Positions 23,905 through 38,823 of a stretch of 64,000 nucleotides of DNA are shown one piece after another (the first letter of the stretch is position 1; each line of letters starts with the position of its first letter). Location of the stretch: contig CP136063.1 of assembly GCA_032622095.1 (NCBI GenBank), positions 80,519,980 to 80,583,979 on the forward strand, in the 5' to 3' direction. Origin of the DNA: Siphonodentalium dalli. Its lineage: Eukaryota > Mollusca > Scaphopoda > Gadilida > Siphonodentaliidae. The notes under the pieces were generated by a model that made no database searches, was not told the DNA's origin, and saw only the letters and a program-made list of their open reading frames with translations. The translations under genes were made by a program, and so were the position numbers.

Positions 23905-24925
23905 GGGGGGTTTATATGACCTTGACCTTGACCATAAAATGACCTTGACCTCTGTTGAAAGACATCTCACTTAAAGGGCCATTTTGCTAGATATGTGTTG
24001 CGATGTACGCGCTAATGTCAATATTCAGAGGCCTTTTATAGCTATCCTTTAGAAATATACCGGTATCGAGGCTCCTACATACTCGAGTCTGTATCTGACG
24101 AACAGAAACATGGGAGTACGATATCAATTTAAACTTGACCTCCACAAAGAATTTATTATATATTTGAAGAAAGTTTGTGGTCTGTGCGTGTGGGTGTGTG
24201 TGTATGTATGTGTGTGTGTGTGTGTGTTTCCGCGATGGAATCGGAAACGGCTAACCGATTTTGATGAAACTTGGTACGGGTATGTAGTTTGACCTGAGGA
24301 CTAACATGGGTATATCCGTTTGCCCGTGCGGCGTGACCTTGACCTTCAAATGACCTTGAACTCAAGTTCTCCGCTGAGCCGATTTTCACCAAATTTGGTA
24401 TGTGGGGGTAGTTTCAGGCGCTGAGCAATTTCGTCACACCCGGATGCCTGTGCGGCGTGAAATTGATATTTTAAATGACATTGAACTGTATCTGGGTATC
24501 CACTGGGCCGATTTCCACCATTTTTTGGGGGTGTTGGTGTAGATGGGGATGCCAACAAATTTCGTCTCACCCACATGCCCGTCAGACAGGTACCCAGCTA
24601 AAACCTAATGTATAGTTTGTGACTTTTGTCTGTTAGCTATGGCCGGGAAAACTTCCGGACGGATTTCGACGAAACTTGATACCTAAGTGTACGTTTGTCC
24701 GGGAAGTGTTTTGGACGGGTCAAAGTGTGATGCTTGATCTTCAAAATGGTCGATTCAAGATCAAATCAGGTATTAGTGGCGGATTTCGACGATATTCGAT
24801 AGCTAGGGATACTTTTGTCCGGGCAGTGTTTTGGACGGCTTAACTCGTAACCCCGACCTGACATTGACATTCAAAACGGTAAATTCAAGGTCAAATCTGG
24901 TCAAATTTCGCATAACTAGATCCGA
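23905..24925. repeat. 120-129 bp satellite-like repeat, unit 2
   Basis: Copy of the block at 10250-11270. Confidence 0.75.
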
Positions 24926-25164
24926 CGAAGCACCGCGTGTGGTTGCCCCGTTACGTGTCACGTACGATCATATTAATTCTCTCTTGTTGTATTTCAGATA
25001 GAGACAACTGGTGTAACAACAGCTAATGATTGATGGTGCCATTAAGAGGAATGCTATTTAGGACTTAATATGAATTTCAAGTTAAGGGCACTTCTAAGCT
25101 GACATGAGGTCAGAATGAACATGAAATAAACTGAAGAATTCAAAGATCTGTAATTACGAAACTG

Positions 25165-26707
25165 ATGGATGACAGCGATTCTTCCACATCTGAGAACCAA
25201 TTGTCAGATGACAGTCTTGATAGTGATTCATCTGATGTCGATTCTACAGAATCTGCTGGATTCAATAAATCTAAAGAATGTTTGGTAAATATTGACAGGA
25301 TTGAAACTGTTGGATCACCAGCATCCAATATCTCTGAAAATTTAGATGATGACACGTACGAGTCGGACTATGGTCCCGATAAAACTGAGAACACAGATGG
25401 AAAACTTAAATATGATTCAGATTGGTGCCCTGATCCCGATGGTCGTAATTATAAATGTCGAGTTTGTGCAAAGACATTTACAACTACAAAGTATTTGAAA
25501 CATCATGCCGTCATGAGCCATGGAGATAAGAAGTTAGCTTGCAGTTTTTGTGAAAAGACGTTTAGTCGGAAGGAACATTTGGAATCGCACACACGGACAC
25601 ATACAAAAGAGAAGCCTTATCAGTGCGAAATATGTTTGAAGAGTTTTGCCCAAACTAGTGGCCTTAAAAGACACATCAAGTCACATACAGGTGAAAAATC
25701 ACATTTCTGCATCATTTGTGGGAAAGGATTCTCCGACAGTGGTGATATGAAGAAGCATCAAATATTGCACTCGGGAGAAAAACCATACCAGCTAGTGTCT
25801 AATTTGTGGTATGTCCTTCTCTATGTCACAAAATATGAAAATACACATCCAGAGTGTACATAGCAGTGAGAAGAAGTTTGAATGTCCAACTTGTCATAAA
25901 ATGTTAAAAACGAAATCGTCACTCGATTATCACAAAGAGACACACATTGAGATCTTATCTCATGTATGTTCTATATGTCAGAAGGGATTCCCATCAATGC
26001 AAAAGCTTAAGCAACATTCTCGCAATCATAACACTGAGGCATCATTCCCATGTTTAATGTGCGGTAACAAGACCTATAGATTTGGCAATGATCTTGCGAG
26101 GCATGTTAATTCTGTGCATGTTGGTCACAGGTTCCCATGCTCCTTTTGTAAGAATTCCTACTTGAGTAAATCTCATTTGAAAAGACATGTTGATATAGTT
26201 CACGAGGATGGTGCAAGGAAATTTCAATGTGATATATGTCTAAAAAAGTTCAACTCAAAGATGTGTTTGAAGAAACATGTTCTCGTTCACACTGGACTGA
26301 AGGATTTCAAGTGCGAAAAATGTCCTAAAGCTTTTCTCAGAGAAAAGTCCTTACAGGACCATATGAAGCTCCACACAAGAGAGAACATGATTCCATGTTC
26401 TATTTGTGGTAAAGAATTTATCAGCAAAAAACGGCTTCGTCATCACATGGTTATCCATGAAGAAAAGGCACCATATTGGTGCTCACCTTGCAAGAAGAGG
26501 TTTAATATAAAATTGCACTTTCAACGTCATAATCAGAGATATCACTGTAAGAAGGAATTTGAAGATTTGAATGACCAATCAGAAAATGATTCTACATGTG
26601 ACACAATGGCTACTAGTATTCGGGGATATCACTGTATAAAGAAGGAATTTGAAGATTTGAGTCATAGTCCCTCTGACTGGCCAGAAAACGAATCTGTGAC
26701 TCAATGA
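25165..26707 (+). pseudogene. C2H2 zinc-finger gene, frameshifted, unit 2
   Basis: Copy of the 13-finger gene with CTAG inserted at 25792-25795, right after the codon for Gln209 and before the first Cys of finger 5. The first frame (25165-25863) now gives 232 residues: the acidic N-terminus, four intact fingers and 23 unrelated residues. A second frame from an internal ATG (25811-26707, 298 residues) keeps the tail of finger 5 and fingers 6-13. The two frames overlap by 53 bp in different phases. Other changes against unit 1 are Lys132 to Thr in finger 2, Ile297 to Met in finger 8 and four silent changes. It is probably a pseudogene, though a short four-finger product remains possible. Promoter, acceptor and leader are intact. 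Confidence 0.85.
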
Positions 26708-26751
26708 CTATTCAGAATGCATAAAGTTTTGTGAAAATATATATATTTATT

Positions 26752-27185
26752 GATGGTCTATCTCTTCCTATGACAAGTTTTATTCAGTTCCCTGGTTATA
26801 AAATTATAAATATAAATTGAAGACCCATGTCCAGAAACGCTTCTATCAATTAATATTGATTTTATTTCTGGCATAATATTCATAAAATCAATTTGGGACA
26901 TTTTATGGCTCGCATTCGTATGGAGCGTAGCATGCGGTATACCATTATCTAAACTTTCTAAAACTAGTAACGAAAAAATGTCCCAATTGATAATCGCATT
27001 ATATAAGAAAATATCTATAATATCTATATAAAATCAATATGAATTGATAGATGCGTTTCTGGACAAGGGTCTTCATTTATTATTTATAATTTTATAACCA
27101 GGGAACTATATAAAACTCATATTTATTATTTGATACCCCGGACACTATATACATGTAAAATGCATTTAGGAAGAGATTGAACATC
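26752..27185. mobile_element. 434-bp foldback MITE, unit 2
   Basis: Copy of the element at 13093-13526. Confidence 0.85.
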
Positions 27186-27295
27186 TTTAAGAAATTGAAT
27201 TATTTTGATATATAATTTTTACAAACTTTAGTTCTCACATTAATTCAATCCAAAATTGTTCAACCAAAGCTTGCAATCACTACCATTCGTGCCAA

Positions 27296-28611
27296 GCCTG
27301 TATATAGTGTGTATGACATTTGCAGAATGAGGTCCCTAGAGGGTGAACTTAGTGTCACCAAATTCACTCTTTGGGGCCCTCATTCTGCTTAGGCCTCAAC
27401 TGTTATGGAGGCCTAGGATTAGAGTAAAAGTTCCCCAGTTAAAGTTGGTGATGTTCACCCATAAGTCACCTTGATTATCCATTTTATCTTCTACAAATTA
27501 GTGGATATAGAAACTGAACAGAAGGAAAAAAGTAACAATGTTAATTTGAGACTATAGATACTTCCCAGAAGATGAGTCCTAAGCAGAATGAGGTCCTAGC
27601 GGATGAATTTGGTGATGTTAGCCCAGTGTGGGGTAGCATCACTAAATTCACCATCTGGGGACCTCATTCTGCATATTAGTCTGGCTGACAAACTAAATCG
27701 TTGGAAAGAGACCTTCGTCTAATAACATATCCAAAATCCGCTTTGGGGAAAATGTTCTACAGTGCCTTGAATAGAGGTGGGATCTGATGTAAATTATGAA
27801 GGTAATTATACGATATGTTGTGGCATAGGAATTATGCAGTTTTACACGCATCTGTGAAATGAGCGAATATAGTGTCAGGGACAGAAAATAATACAATCAC
27901 AGGCATGAAATGGCTGCCAAAATGGCCACAACTCCCAAGATATGCCATGGCGAAAGCAACATATTGGATAACCACATGGGAGTGGAAATATGAATTGTTA
28001 ATATAAAAGTCTGTTGTTAAGTATTTTTAAAGATACACCGCTCATGAATACAGATCCATCTGAAGGATTTATCGGTCACTGCAATGCAAGTCAAACCCAA
28101 TGATTTACGTCTTTAAAGTTTGGGTTTTCTGCTAATCCAACATCCAACTGTCTGGCCAAAATATAGAAATGTTGGGCATGCAACACACAAAGTAATGTTT
28201 AGCCATGCACTGCATGGTAGTTTCATTTGGCATTGTGATTAATTATTGAATGTAAGGCAGAAATTGAAGTGCATACCCTTGTGGTATAAAGACTAGTTAC
28301 ATTTCTGGAATTTTATTCACTCTCCGTGTGAACATACCACACACATATGTCCCAATGCTTATCATACTGCAAAATAACACTCATCTCTTGAATAGATTAG
28401 CGCCATATCTCACCAGATCAAAGAGAAGGTACATCTTACAGTTCATTTAAGACTAATTTTCATGCTGCTACCAAACCGGTTTATTAGTAGACAATTTTGT
28501 TCTAATTACTTCAGTCGTCACTTTACTATGCTAGCCCACTGAGTGGTATAATGTCACTAAATTCACCCTCTGGGAACCTCATTCTGCAAATAACACACTA
28601 TTTCAATGCTT
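27296..28611. mobile_element. Palindromic-ended element across unit 2/3 junction
   Basis: Same element as at 13637, identical as far as I can see. Confidence 0.6.
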
Positions 28612-29304
28612 GTTTTATTAGCTTCATCAAATGAGGGTAGTTTGCATACCAATGTTCCAAATAAATGTGCCTTTCGAGACCATTATAACTGTTGATTTGT
28701 AATTATGGGATCGATAAATTGTCCGGAATGTGCATAAACATACTAGTAGTTGGCCTACACTGGCGATTCCACAAGGGTGAATCCTATCCAGTCTGAAATG
28801 GTTAATGTTATGCCTGTTCTGTTGTCCCTCTTCTGCATATTTGTCAATTCATAAACAAACATGACATCTTAGATTGAGTTAGAAGTAAAATCCCATGCTC
28901 GATCCAGGTATATTTGACATCATACATTTGGTATCAATAATAATCATGCAAATTGTTTGTCATGTACGCCTGGCATCAAAACGTATTTTGTATCTTGCAT
29001 CAATGGGGAAATAAGAAACATCTCCCAGCGATTTTTGTCAACAAAACATCAGTACTCAAGTGTCTGGCAGAGGGAGTAAATAAATGTCCAGACCAAAATA
29101 AGCAACATGCAGGGGGAACTTTTAGATTAAATTAATACAAGTTTATTTGGAACACTAGAGTATACCACTCGATTCTGACACTGAAGCTCAACTTTGGGAG
29201 GAGTTTATTTTTTGCTGAGCAATGAATAGAATAATAAAGAAGGAAAGCCAATAAATTACAGTAAAGGTCTTCTATTGTGTAGATGAAATTATTTCCATTT
29301 CAAA

Positions 29305-30444
29305 CATTTCATCAATAAATATGGGCTGCAGGGTGTGCAGATGGATTAAAATTTGAAATCCAAAATAACTGCTGGCCGCCATGTTTTGTAATGAATTTTG
29401 GAAATAATTGATGGCTCCAATCTAGAGGTCACCCCAAAGAAATTTGGTGACGTTTAGATGAGGGGTGTGGCCTGTAGGGTGTGCCAAATTATTTAGTCGG
29501 GCAAAGAGTAAAATCCAAGATGGCCACTGGCAGTCATGTTTTTTAAACAAATTTTGGAAATAATCAATGGCTCCCATCCAGAGGTCACCCCGAATATCCA
29601 TACGGCGATTGGTGACGATTATATGAGGGATGTGTCCTGTAGGGTGTGCCGAAGGATTTATTCATGCAAAGAGCCTAGTCCAAAATGGCCACTGGCAGCC
29701 ATGTTTTTCTACAAATTTCGGAAATCACCATGAAGATCCATATAAAGTTTGGTGATGATCGGATGAGGGATACGGTCTGTAGAGTGTACTAAAGGATTTA
29801 GTCATGCAATGATTAAAATCCAATATGGCTGCCTGTTTTTCATCGAAAATTGTTCAAATTCGATGGCTCCCATCTAGAAGTGATCCTAAACATGCCTGTA
29901 AATTTTAAAAACAATTCTTCAATAAATGCAGGCTGCAGGATGTGCCAATGGATTAAAATTTGAAATCCAATATGGCTGCTGGTGGCCATGTTTTTTAATG
30001 AATTTCGGAAATAATGGCTCCCATCTAGAGGTCACCCCAAAGATCCATATGAAGTTTGGTAGTGATTAGATTAGGGATGTGGTCTATAGGGTGTGCCAAA
30101 GGATTTAGTCAATTTTCGTTAAAACATAATTATGGCTGGTGGCCATGTTTTTAAAACAAATTTCAGAGATGATCGATGGCTCCCATCTAGAGGTCACCCG
30201 AAAGATCCGTAGTAAAATCCAAGATGGCTGCCGGCAGCCATGTTTTTAACGAAAATCACTAAAATTTGAGAGCTCCCATCTAGAGTTGATCCTAAACATG
30301 CCTGTAAATTTTCAAAACATTTCTCCGATAAATGTGGGCTGCAGGGTGTGCCGATGAATTCAAATTTGAAATCACCCCGAAGATCCATATAACGTTTGTT
30401 GATGATCGGATGAGGGATGCGGCATGTACGTAGGGTGAGCCAAA
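29305..30444. repeat. Degenerate tandem repeat block, unit 3
   Basis: Copy of the block at 1991-3130, same structure. Confidence 0.75.
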
Positions 30445-33400
30445 GGAAATTGTTGAAGGACAGTCAACAGATGCCAACCCACGGCAATAGCACAAACTTT
30501 ACAAGGTGAAGTTGAGCTAAAAGGAAGAAAGACAAACAACAATTTTATTAATCATATTTAATGATTAATTTCACCACAAATATAAATGGTATGTATAGTA
30601 TACAACCATTTCATGACAATAGACAGATATGAGCTGAATTTCTACATAAATACAAAAGGTCCAGCCTGAAATGTTCTCAATCAATTAGACATCAGTTAAT
30701 CAGGTTTTGACATTTTGGTAGTATGATATACCAGTAACAAGGCACAACAAGAATTTAAAGAGAAATGAATTCTACAAAAGTGTGCATTAAATTGTCTCCC
30801 TATGGAAGACTAGCATATATAAGAGAATGCACTGGCACAGTAATGCTGCACCAGCGCTGCTTCTCTCTGGAAAGGGTTAATGTTAAAGATGGACAATACT
30901 CTTTTGGGCTATAGTTACTATAACAATACCTATTTTTTTTTTTTTTATCAAATAATGGTAAATTTTTATATATTGGTGGCACTCAATATAAATGCTTGCC
31001 AGACGGTGTACACTACATTTTACACCAGCCACTATGACAAGAAACTATTTTCTCAGAAAGTAACCACGTTTGGTGCTCCATTGATAAAAAAAAAACGCAC
31101 TGGTTTTCGGGTGCCTATTCAACTTATGCTTAATATTTAATAAATTAGAATATGATTTCAAAGTATTTGGAGTATTTTGGAGTTGCAGCCCAAACAGATA
31201 AAGTAGCTTCGGACAAGTCAGTTGTGTACATTGCATTGAAATTAGATTACAGACAGCAACACCAAGGCTTTCAGGTGACTGCGATGTATCTGTTACTTGT
31301 ATCCGTTATCACATATTCTATTTTCAATGCAACGTAAAGAGTAACATAAACCTTATATGGCGTGCATCATTACTTTTTTGTTTTCAATCGATAAAAGATG
31401 TAATGGTGTCTGTCTTCGAAGCGAAGTAAAATGAACTTGAATTCATGCCAATAAAGTGTTAGTTGTTTGGATTTTGGATTCTATTTTCAACACAACGTAA
31501 AGAGTAACACATTCCTTATATGGCGTGCATCATAACTTTTTTGTTTTCAATCGATAAAAGATGTAATGGTGTCTGTCTTCGAAGCGAAGTAAAATCAACC
31601 TTGTATTTATGTCAATAAAGTGTGCTGTTTGGATTTTACAGGTTTTACATTTTCGAACAATTAATTTATTACAGATAGATTTATTTGTAATATTACATTT
31701 ATTCCAATATTGACGTTATAAGTTATAGCGCAATGTACGTGCCTGTGTGAATTGCTTTAACACATGCAACAGTTCGTGCCAATGCAACATATGGACCAAC
31801 GCAACATGCACAACAGACCCGTCTGAACACTCCGTTAATCATCTTTCTGCAAGTATTTTATTATCTTGGAGTAATACTAGTATGTGGAAACTTGAATCAT
31901 ATGAGAAAAAAAGATAATGAAATTGTTTATTAAAGAAACAAATATGTTTTAGGTGAAGACTTGGTTAATGTAACCAGCAGATAGTATGGCAGATGAATAC
32001 ATACATATATATAGGGAAAACAACACCAGTGAATTATTTATAAATGTATAGATGATCGAGTATATACAATGTATATATACAGTGCCACAGGTAATCAAGA
32101 CAAGTCAGCATGTCTTCAGGCGATGTTATAGTTTCCTTTTACAAGAAGGAGCTGGTGACGAAACCCTTGATGAACTTCTGGAATTGCTTGTGGCTTCACT
32201 GTCTGAATGGTTCTGAAACAACAACAAAAAGTGATGAAAATGGGGGTGAAGATATTGAAGAATCTCCCAGGGGCGTGTCACGAAAGTCGAGAGATCCCAC
32301 AAGACAGCCTGATAGATTTCGCTACTACTTCTGCAGCTTCTTCAGAGACTGGGTGGTTGTTAACAGTGCAGCATTAAAGATCCTGTGCCAGTGCATTCTC
32401 TTATATATTCTTGTCTTGCATAGATAAGAGAATGCACTGGCTTACAAGGTCAAGGAAAATATTGTTAGGCCAATGTATTCTCTAATATATGTGAGGCTCC
32501 ATATGGGAGACTCGTATAATGATGTATATATAAGAGAATGTATTGGCACAGGGTTTTCGCAAAATTTCAGGAGTCTCCAGTCATTGAAGTGCTAAATATT
32601 TCAGTTTCCCCTTGCGCTTATACTCAAGCTGAGTGCTAATTGGTTCATTACTGTTCCAGCGATCTGATTGGTTGAGATCGAGGATCAGTGTCGTAGATGC
32701 TGATGATCTAAAAGGGTGGGAGACTGTTTATTTTTAAAGATGCCAGCCCGATTTGACAGCCAAATCACATTATATAAAATATATGCCATATTATATACCA
32801 GTGAGAGCTTTCTGATAAATGGCAACAAGCCATATTTCCGACTAAATCCTGAAAAATTGCCCATAATTCTGCTGTGGTTAAGGAGTCGATTATTTAGGGC
32901 ATTACTGTACAACAACATGTACATAACGGCTGTGATTACGTTGAATACATGTGCCTCATGCCAACGGCGTGGAATAAAATTCTTGACTATGATTGTTTGT
33001 ACTGAGGCATAATTCCAATCAATGAGGAGTCTGGGAACATTCTGAAACTATTCTAATTGCTATATCAATACCTCATCACTGATAAATGAGTGTTTCCATA
33101 AGGAGTTTGGGGTAGGGGACCCCAAAAGCTGATGGGGAAGATTTGTCCATGCAACCAACTGTAAGTATCTAATATTAGTAACTCAGCCCATAACTTAATT
33201 AATCCAAATTCTGAACATCTACAATAAGTAGATTCATCCAAGGAATCGCAACTGTGATTTTATGTTTGACAAAGTGAGATTTACATGGTCAGTACAAAAT
33301 GGGGTAGCATCATGGCAATATGTTCTATTTGGCAAGGCAATGGCGGTGTAACTAGGCAGAATCGAACACCACTTTTAATGAAGTTCACTTTGATAACTTT

Positions 33401-33575
33401 CAGAATAAGGCAATAATTATTGATGTGTGTATCCTTGAAAATTGGCAAATACAATTATTTTTGTTTATCACTCCCTGTTGGTTTTATTAGTGGGAAATAC
33501 ACAGCTGATGTAGGCATTACTCTGTTTCATGGAATGTGTCAGAGGGAAAATGTGGGCTAGGCGAAAGGGACTCGA

Positions 33576-34884
33576 ATAACGCAGCTGCACTAAAAAAGTG
33601 CCACGCCCACTTATAACGCACGCTGCACTAATAAAGCGCCACGCCCACTTATAACGCACGCTGCACTAAACTAGTGCCACGCCCACTTATAACGCACGCT
33701 GCACTAAATTGGTGCCACGCCCACTTATAACGCATGCTGCACTAAAAACGTGCCACGCCCACTTATAACGCACGCCCACTTATAACGCATGCTGCACTCA
33801 AATAGTGCCACGCCCACTTATAACGCACGCTGCACTAAAAAAGTGCCACGCCCACTTATAACGAACGCTGCACTAAAATAGTTCCACGCCCACTTATAAC
33901 GCACGCTGCACTAAAATAGTGCCAGGCCACTTATAACGCACGCTGTACTAAAATAGTGCCACGCCCACTTATAACGCACGCTGCACTAAATTAGTACCAC
34001 GCCCACTTATAACGCACGCTGCACTAAATTAGTGCCACGCCCACTTATAACGCACGCTGCACTAAAAAAGTGACACGCCCACTTATAACGCACGGTGCAC
34101 TAAAATAGTGCCACGCCCACTTATAACGCACGCTGTACACAAATAGTGCCACGCCCACTTACAACGCACGGTGCACTAAACAGGTGTCACGCCCACTTAT
34201 AACGGACGATGCACTAAGAAAGTGCCACGCCCACTTATAACGCACGCTGCACTAAAAAAGTGCCACGCCCACTTATAACGCACGCTGCACTAAAATAGTG
34301 CCACGCCCACTTATAACACACGCTGCACTAAAATAGTGCCACTTTCACTTATAACACACGCTGCACTAAAAAGTGCCACTTTCACTTATAACGCACGCTG
34401 CACTAAATTCGTGCCACGCACGCTGCACTAAAAAAGTGCCACGCCCACTTATAAAGCACGCTGCACTTAAAAAGTGCCACTTATAAAGCACGCTGCACTA
34501 AAAACAGTGCCACACCTACTTATAAAGCACGCTGCACTAAAAACAGTGCCACGCCCACTTATAACACACACTGCACTAATAGTGCCACGCCCAAAGATAA
34601 CACACACCGTAGTAATAGTGCCACGCCCAAAGATAACACACACTGCATTAATAGTGTCACGCCCACAGATAACACACACTGCACTAATAGTGCCACGCCC
34701 ACTTATAACACACTACACTAATAGTGCCACGCCCACTTATAACACATTACACTAATAGTGTCACGCCCAAAGATAACACACACACACACTGCACTAATAG
34801 TGCTATATACGCCTACTTATAACACATTGCACTAATAGTGTTACGCCCAAAGATAACACACTGCACTTATAGTGTCGCGCCCAT
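33576..34884. repeat. 37-bp minisatellite, unit 3
   Basis: Copy of the array at 6262-7570, same unit order and length. Confidence 0.95.
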
Positions 34885-34947
34885 AGAAAGCTGATTGTCG
34901 TTTTATCATTAAATTATTCACAACTTCAAGAGAACCGTGTAGTTCGG

Positions 34948-35654
34948 AACCAAGGCTCTATCGAGTGCCAACTCGCCACCAGACAACTTGCAATCAGATC
35001 TGGAAAATCCAACAGCTGGTTCATTAAAGTCACCAATCTCACTGAAATGTATACCATCAACACATGACACAGTAGCACTACCTCCTCCAAACCAGTTATG
35101 GAAAACCATGGTTGACAATACAGTAGATTCCCACTGGATGAAAATTCTTCAACAGGAAGCCATGGAAAAATCAACTCTATCGCATCTCAACATCCAACCA
35201 TGGTTGCGTACATCAAATCCGGGACGCTTGCGGGTCGGAACCATTCGCCGCTACCAAGGCAACATACAAAATGAAAATGGCTACAGGCACCTACATTATC
35301 CAACGACAGAAAGCAAATTTACCTCTACCTGGAAACTAAGCGCGCGGCAAAGAACACGAAGACATGGTCAACTTTATCACATCATGCGACAGTCTCAATG
35401 AAGTCAGAATTCGAGTTATAAACGGAATTAAAGAAACCCTGAGCCAAGCTGGTCTGAACCTGTCTTTACAAAATCAACAACTCCTGAGATTAATACTCGA
35501 CTGTTCAATATACAATATCCCACATGACTGCATGCGGAAGATAGAAGATATATCCAGAGGTCTGTGCTGCCAACCTCACCAAGCCCGACTCCGAACCCTG
35601 GCTGCAAAGGAACCTGGTCCCAAAGCTCCGCATGTGGACCCCGGCAGTCAGTGA
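34948..35654 (+). pseudogene. LINE 3' coding tail, unit 3
   Basis: Same decayed fragment as at 7634-8340. Confidence 0.65.
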
Positions 35655-36602
35655 CGGTCTCAACCCCGACCAGACACCTATTCATTAAATCTAAACATAT
35701 TTACATGTACATATATCATAAAAATGTGAGACATGCTACAATACTCAGACTGCGCTCAAGAAGAAGTGGTCACGTCCACCCTAATGACGGTTCTCCTGAC
35801 ACAGGAGAAATTTACAGAGAAGGTAAAGGTAAAGCATGTTAAACGTATAGCGACGCTGGGAAAGCTGGGCACTGCGTCACAAACATGGCTGTATCTGTAT
35901 AGGTTACACAGGTGTAAATGTTTTCCATAGGCCTCAGTGCTAACGTTTTAGCCTATACTAATGGCAATATAAACATTGGGTCCAAAATTTTCTTTAAATC
36001 TGAAAAATTGACACTTTGGGAAACTTTTTGCACAAAAAAATCAGGTACGACAGGCAGGGAATTCGCCTTTAAATCTTGTGTTTTCCTAACTAGTGTCAGA
36101 ACCGCATAAAAAAATACTGTAATATTTTAGACCACAACAAATAATTCAAACTTCACTACAGAGGGTTAATTCCTGTGCCAAAAAGCACACAAGGCTATTG
36201 ACCAATCAGGGCCCAGTGTCTATTTTATTCTCTCCTATATATTCCTCCCGCATCCGCTAGAGGTCTCTCCGAACCTTATTTACACAAGTGTAACCTTCAG
36301 CACTGGAACCTCTCGCCTGTGTTTGCGCTGTATAATCTCAAACCAAAACGTATTTTAATTATCCATACATCGATATGTCTAAGTGAGCGAACCAATATCC
36401 GCATGATATGAGCTTTTTCAGCTCTACAAACTCATACCATCCTCTGACGAAAAGGGCTTTTATTTATGTATATCAGGACCTTGTGTGAGATAACCCGGAA
36501 TCAAAACATATTAATAAACGCAACTTTCGCCTTTACTAATACCTTTAATAGCAACCACAACGCGCCGCAGGCGCGTTGTTGCTTTTCAAGTTTAGTCGTG
36601 AA

Positions 36603-36923
36603 TGACGTCATTAATTTTTACAATACCATGAAACAGCATTTCGACGCGATGAAAATCCGGACAAGAAAAATGGGTTAAAAATCACGTGACTTCCGCTTCG
36701 CTTTCGCATAGAATCATGGGAACAATAATATCCCAAAAAGAAACGGTGACACAGAATCGGAAGTGGACCAACGGGATGGTTATCAAATTAACAACTTTAG
36801 TTTTTCTGAACAATTCCTACGTGATTTTGGCCTATAGATTAGTTTCGTTTGACCAATTTCGTTGGTTAGCTGAATAAAATCAGCGAAGACGTCATGACAT
36901 GGTCCATGACGTCATTTGCGTCA
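36603..36923. promoter_or_regulatory. CRE-rich candidate promoter, unit 3
   Basis: Copy of the cluster at 9289-9609. Confidence 0.4.
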
Positions 36924-37563
36924 TTTGGTGTTGTGGGCTAGAATCCAGAAAAAATTGGTCTCCGCAGGAAACACTGATTTCACATCAGTATACTAGACTT
37001 GGTTGCATTTATAACCGTTTTCGCAAAAGATATATGCGAAAATAGCACAAGCAAACGTGCCTGCTTCTTAATCAAATTACCACAGTTGAATAGCCAAGGA
37101 TGTACCCTTTCCAACAATGTATAGCACGACATCGTGTGTTGCGCCGATGTTTACTTATGGTGTTTTGTAATAACGATCCCGCCTTAGCTGCGTGTAATTT
37201 TCCTCCGGACAAATTGCTCAGCGAAAAATCCCCCTAATAGGCGGACAACACATTCAATAAGTTCCCGCCTCGCAACGATTTGGCCTCACAGACATATCAG
37301 CGGCTTATCAATTCCTTCGAGATAAATGATTGAACCAATCTACCCTAACAAGGGGGATTTTTTCACGGTTGTATGTCGCGCGAATAGTATTGGCTGGCTG
37401 CCAGGTATTCACACTCAACATCGGAACGCGGCTTATTATTTGAAATCATTTGTGAGCAGTGGTGGCGGAGAGGAAGTCAAATTATATGTCCATCATAACA
37501 TGGGTCGCCTTCGTTGGTGAATGTGGAATTAAGCCTCAACCAAATTTGTTGTCAAGTTGATGT

Positions 37564-38584
37564 GGGGGGTTTATATGACCTTGACCTTGACCATAAAATG
37601 ACCTTGACCTCTGTTGAAAGACATCTCACTTAAAGGGCCATTTTGCTAGATATGTGTTGCGATGTACGCGCTAATGTCAATATTCAGAGGCCTTTTATAG
37701 CTATCCTTTAGAAATATACCGGTATCGAGGCTCCTACATACTCGAGTCTGTATCTGACGAACAGAAACATGGGAGTACGATATCAATTTAAACTTGACCT
37801 CCACAAAGAATTTATTATATATTTGAAGAAAGTTTGTGGTCTGTGCGTGTGGGTGTGTGTGTATGTATGTATGTGTGTGTGTGTGTTTCCGCGATGGAAT
37901 CGGAAACGGCTAACCGATTTTGATGAAACTTGGTACGGGTATGTAGTTTGACCTGAGGACTAACATGGGTATATCCGTTTGCCCGTGCGGCGTGACATTG
38001 ACCTTCAAATGACCTTGAACTCAAGTTCTCCGCTGAGCCGATTTTCACCAAATTTGGTATGTGGGGGTAGTTTCAGGCGCTGAGCAATTTCGTCACACCC
38101 GGATGCCTGTGCGGCGTGAAATTGATATTTTAAATGACATTGAACTGTATCTGGGTATCCACTGGGCCGATTTCCACCATTTTTTGGGGGTGTTGGTGTA
38201 GATGGGGATGCCAACAAATTTCGTCTCACCCACATGCCCGTCAGACAGGTACCCAGCTAAAACCTAATGTATAGTTTGTGACTTTTGTCTGTTAGCTATG
38301 GCCGGGAAAACTTCCGGACGGATTTCGACGAAACTTGATACCTAAGTGTACGTTTGTCCGGGAAGTGTTTTGGACGGGTCAAAGTGTGATGCTTGATCTT
38401 CAAAATGGTCGATTCAAGATCAAATCAGGTATTAGTGGCGGATTTCGACGATATTCGATAGCTAGGGATACTTTTGTCCGGGCAGTGTTTTGGACGGCTT
38501 AACTCGTAACCCCGACCTGACATTGACATTCAAAACGGTAAATTCAAGGTCAAATCTGGTCAAATTTCGCATAACTAGATCCGA
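37564..38584. repeat. 120-129 bp satellite-like repeat, unit 3
   Basis: Copy of the block at 10250-11270, with a base change in the GT tract and a c-to-a change at 37996 that removes one TGACCTTGACC match. Confidence 0.75.
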
Positions 38585-38823
38585 CGAAGCACCGCGTGTG
38601 GTTGCCCCGTTACGTGTCACGTACGATCATATTAATTCTCTCTTGTTGTATTTCAGATAGAGACAACTGGTGTAACAACAGCTAATGATTGATGGTGCCA
38701 TTAAGAGGAATGCTATTTAGGACTTAATATGAATTTCAAGTTAAGGGCACTTCTAAGCTGACATGAGGTCAGAATGAACATGAAATAAACTGAAGAATTC
38801 AAAGATCTGTAATTACGAAACTG

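Larger units (their letters stand above)
13656..27314. repeat. Macrosatellite unit 2 (13,659 bp)
   Basis: Second full copy, 4 bp longer than unit 1 because of a CTAG insertion at 25792-25795 inside the zinc-finger coding region. It shares all the zinc-finger variants with unit 3, so units 2 and 3 are closer to each other than to unit 1. Confidence 0.95.

Noticed and set aside
25811-26707. Separate 298-codon zinc-finger gene in units 2 and 3
   Set aside because: It is the back half of the frameshifted 13-finger gene; no promoter or leader of its own is seen, so it is annotated within the pseudogene.
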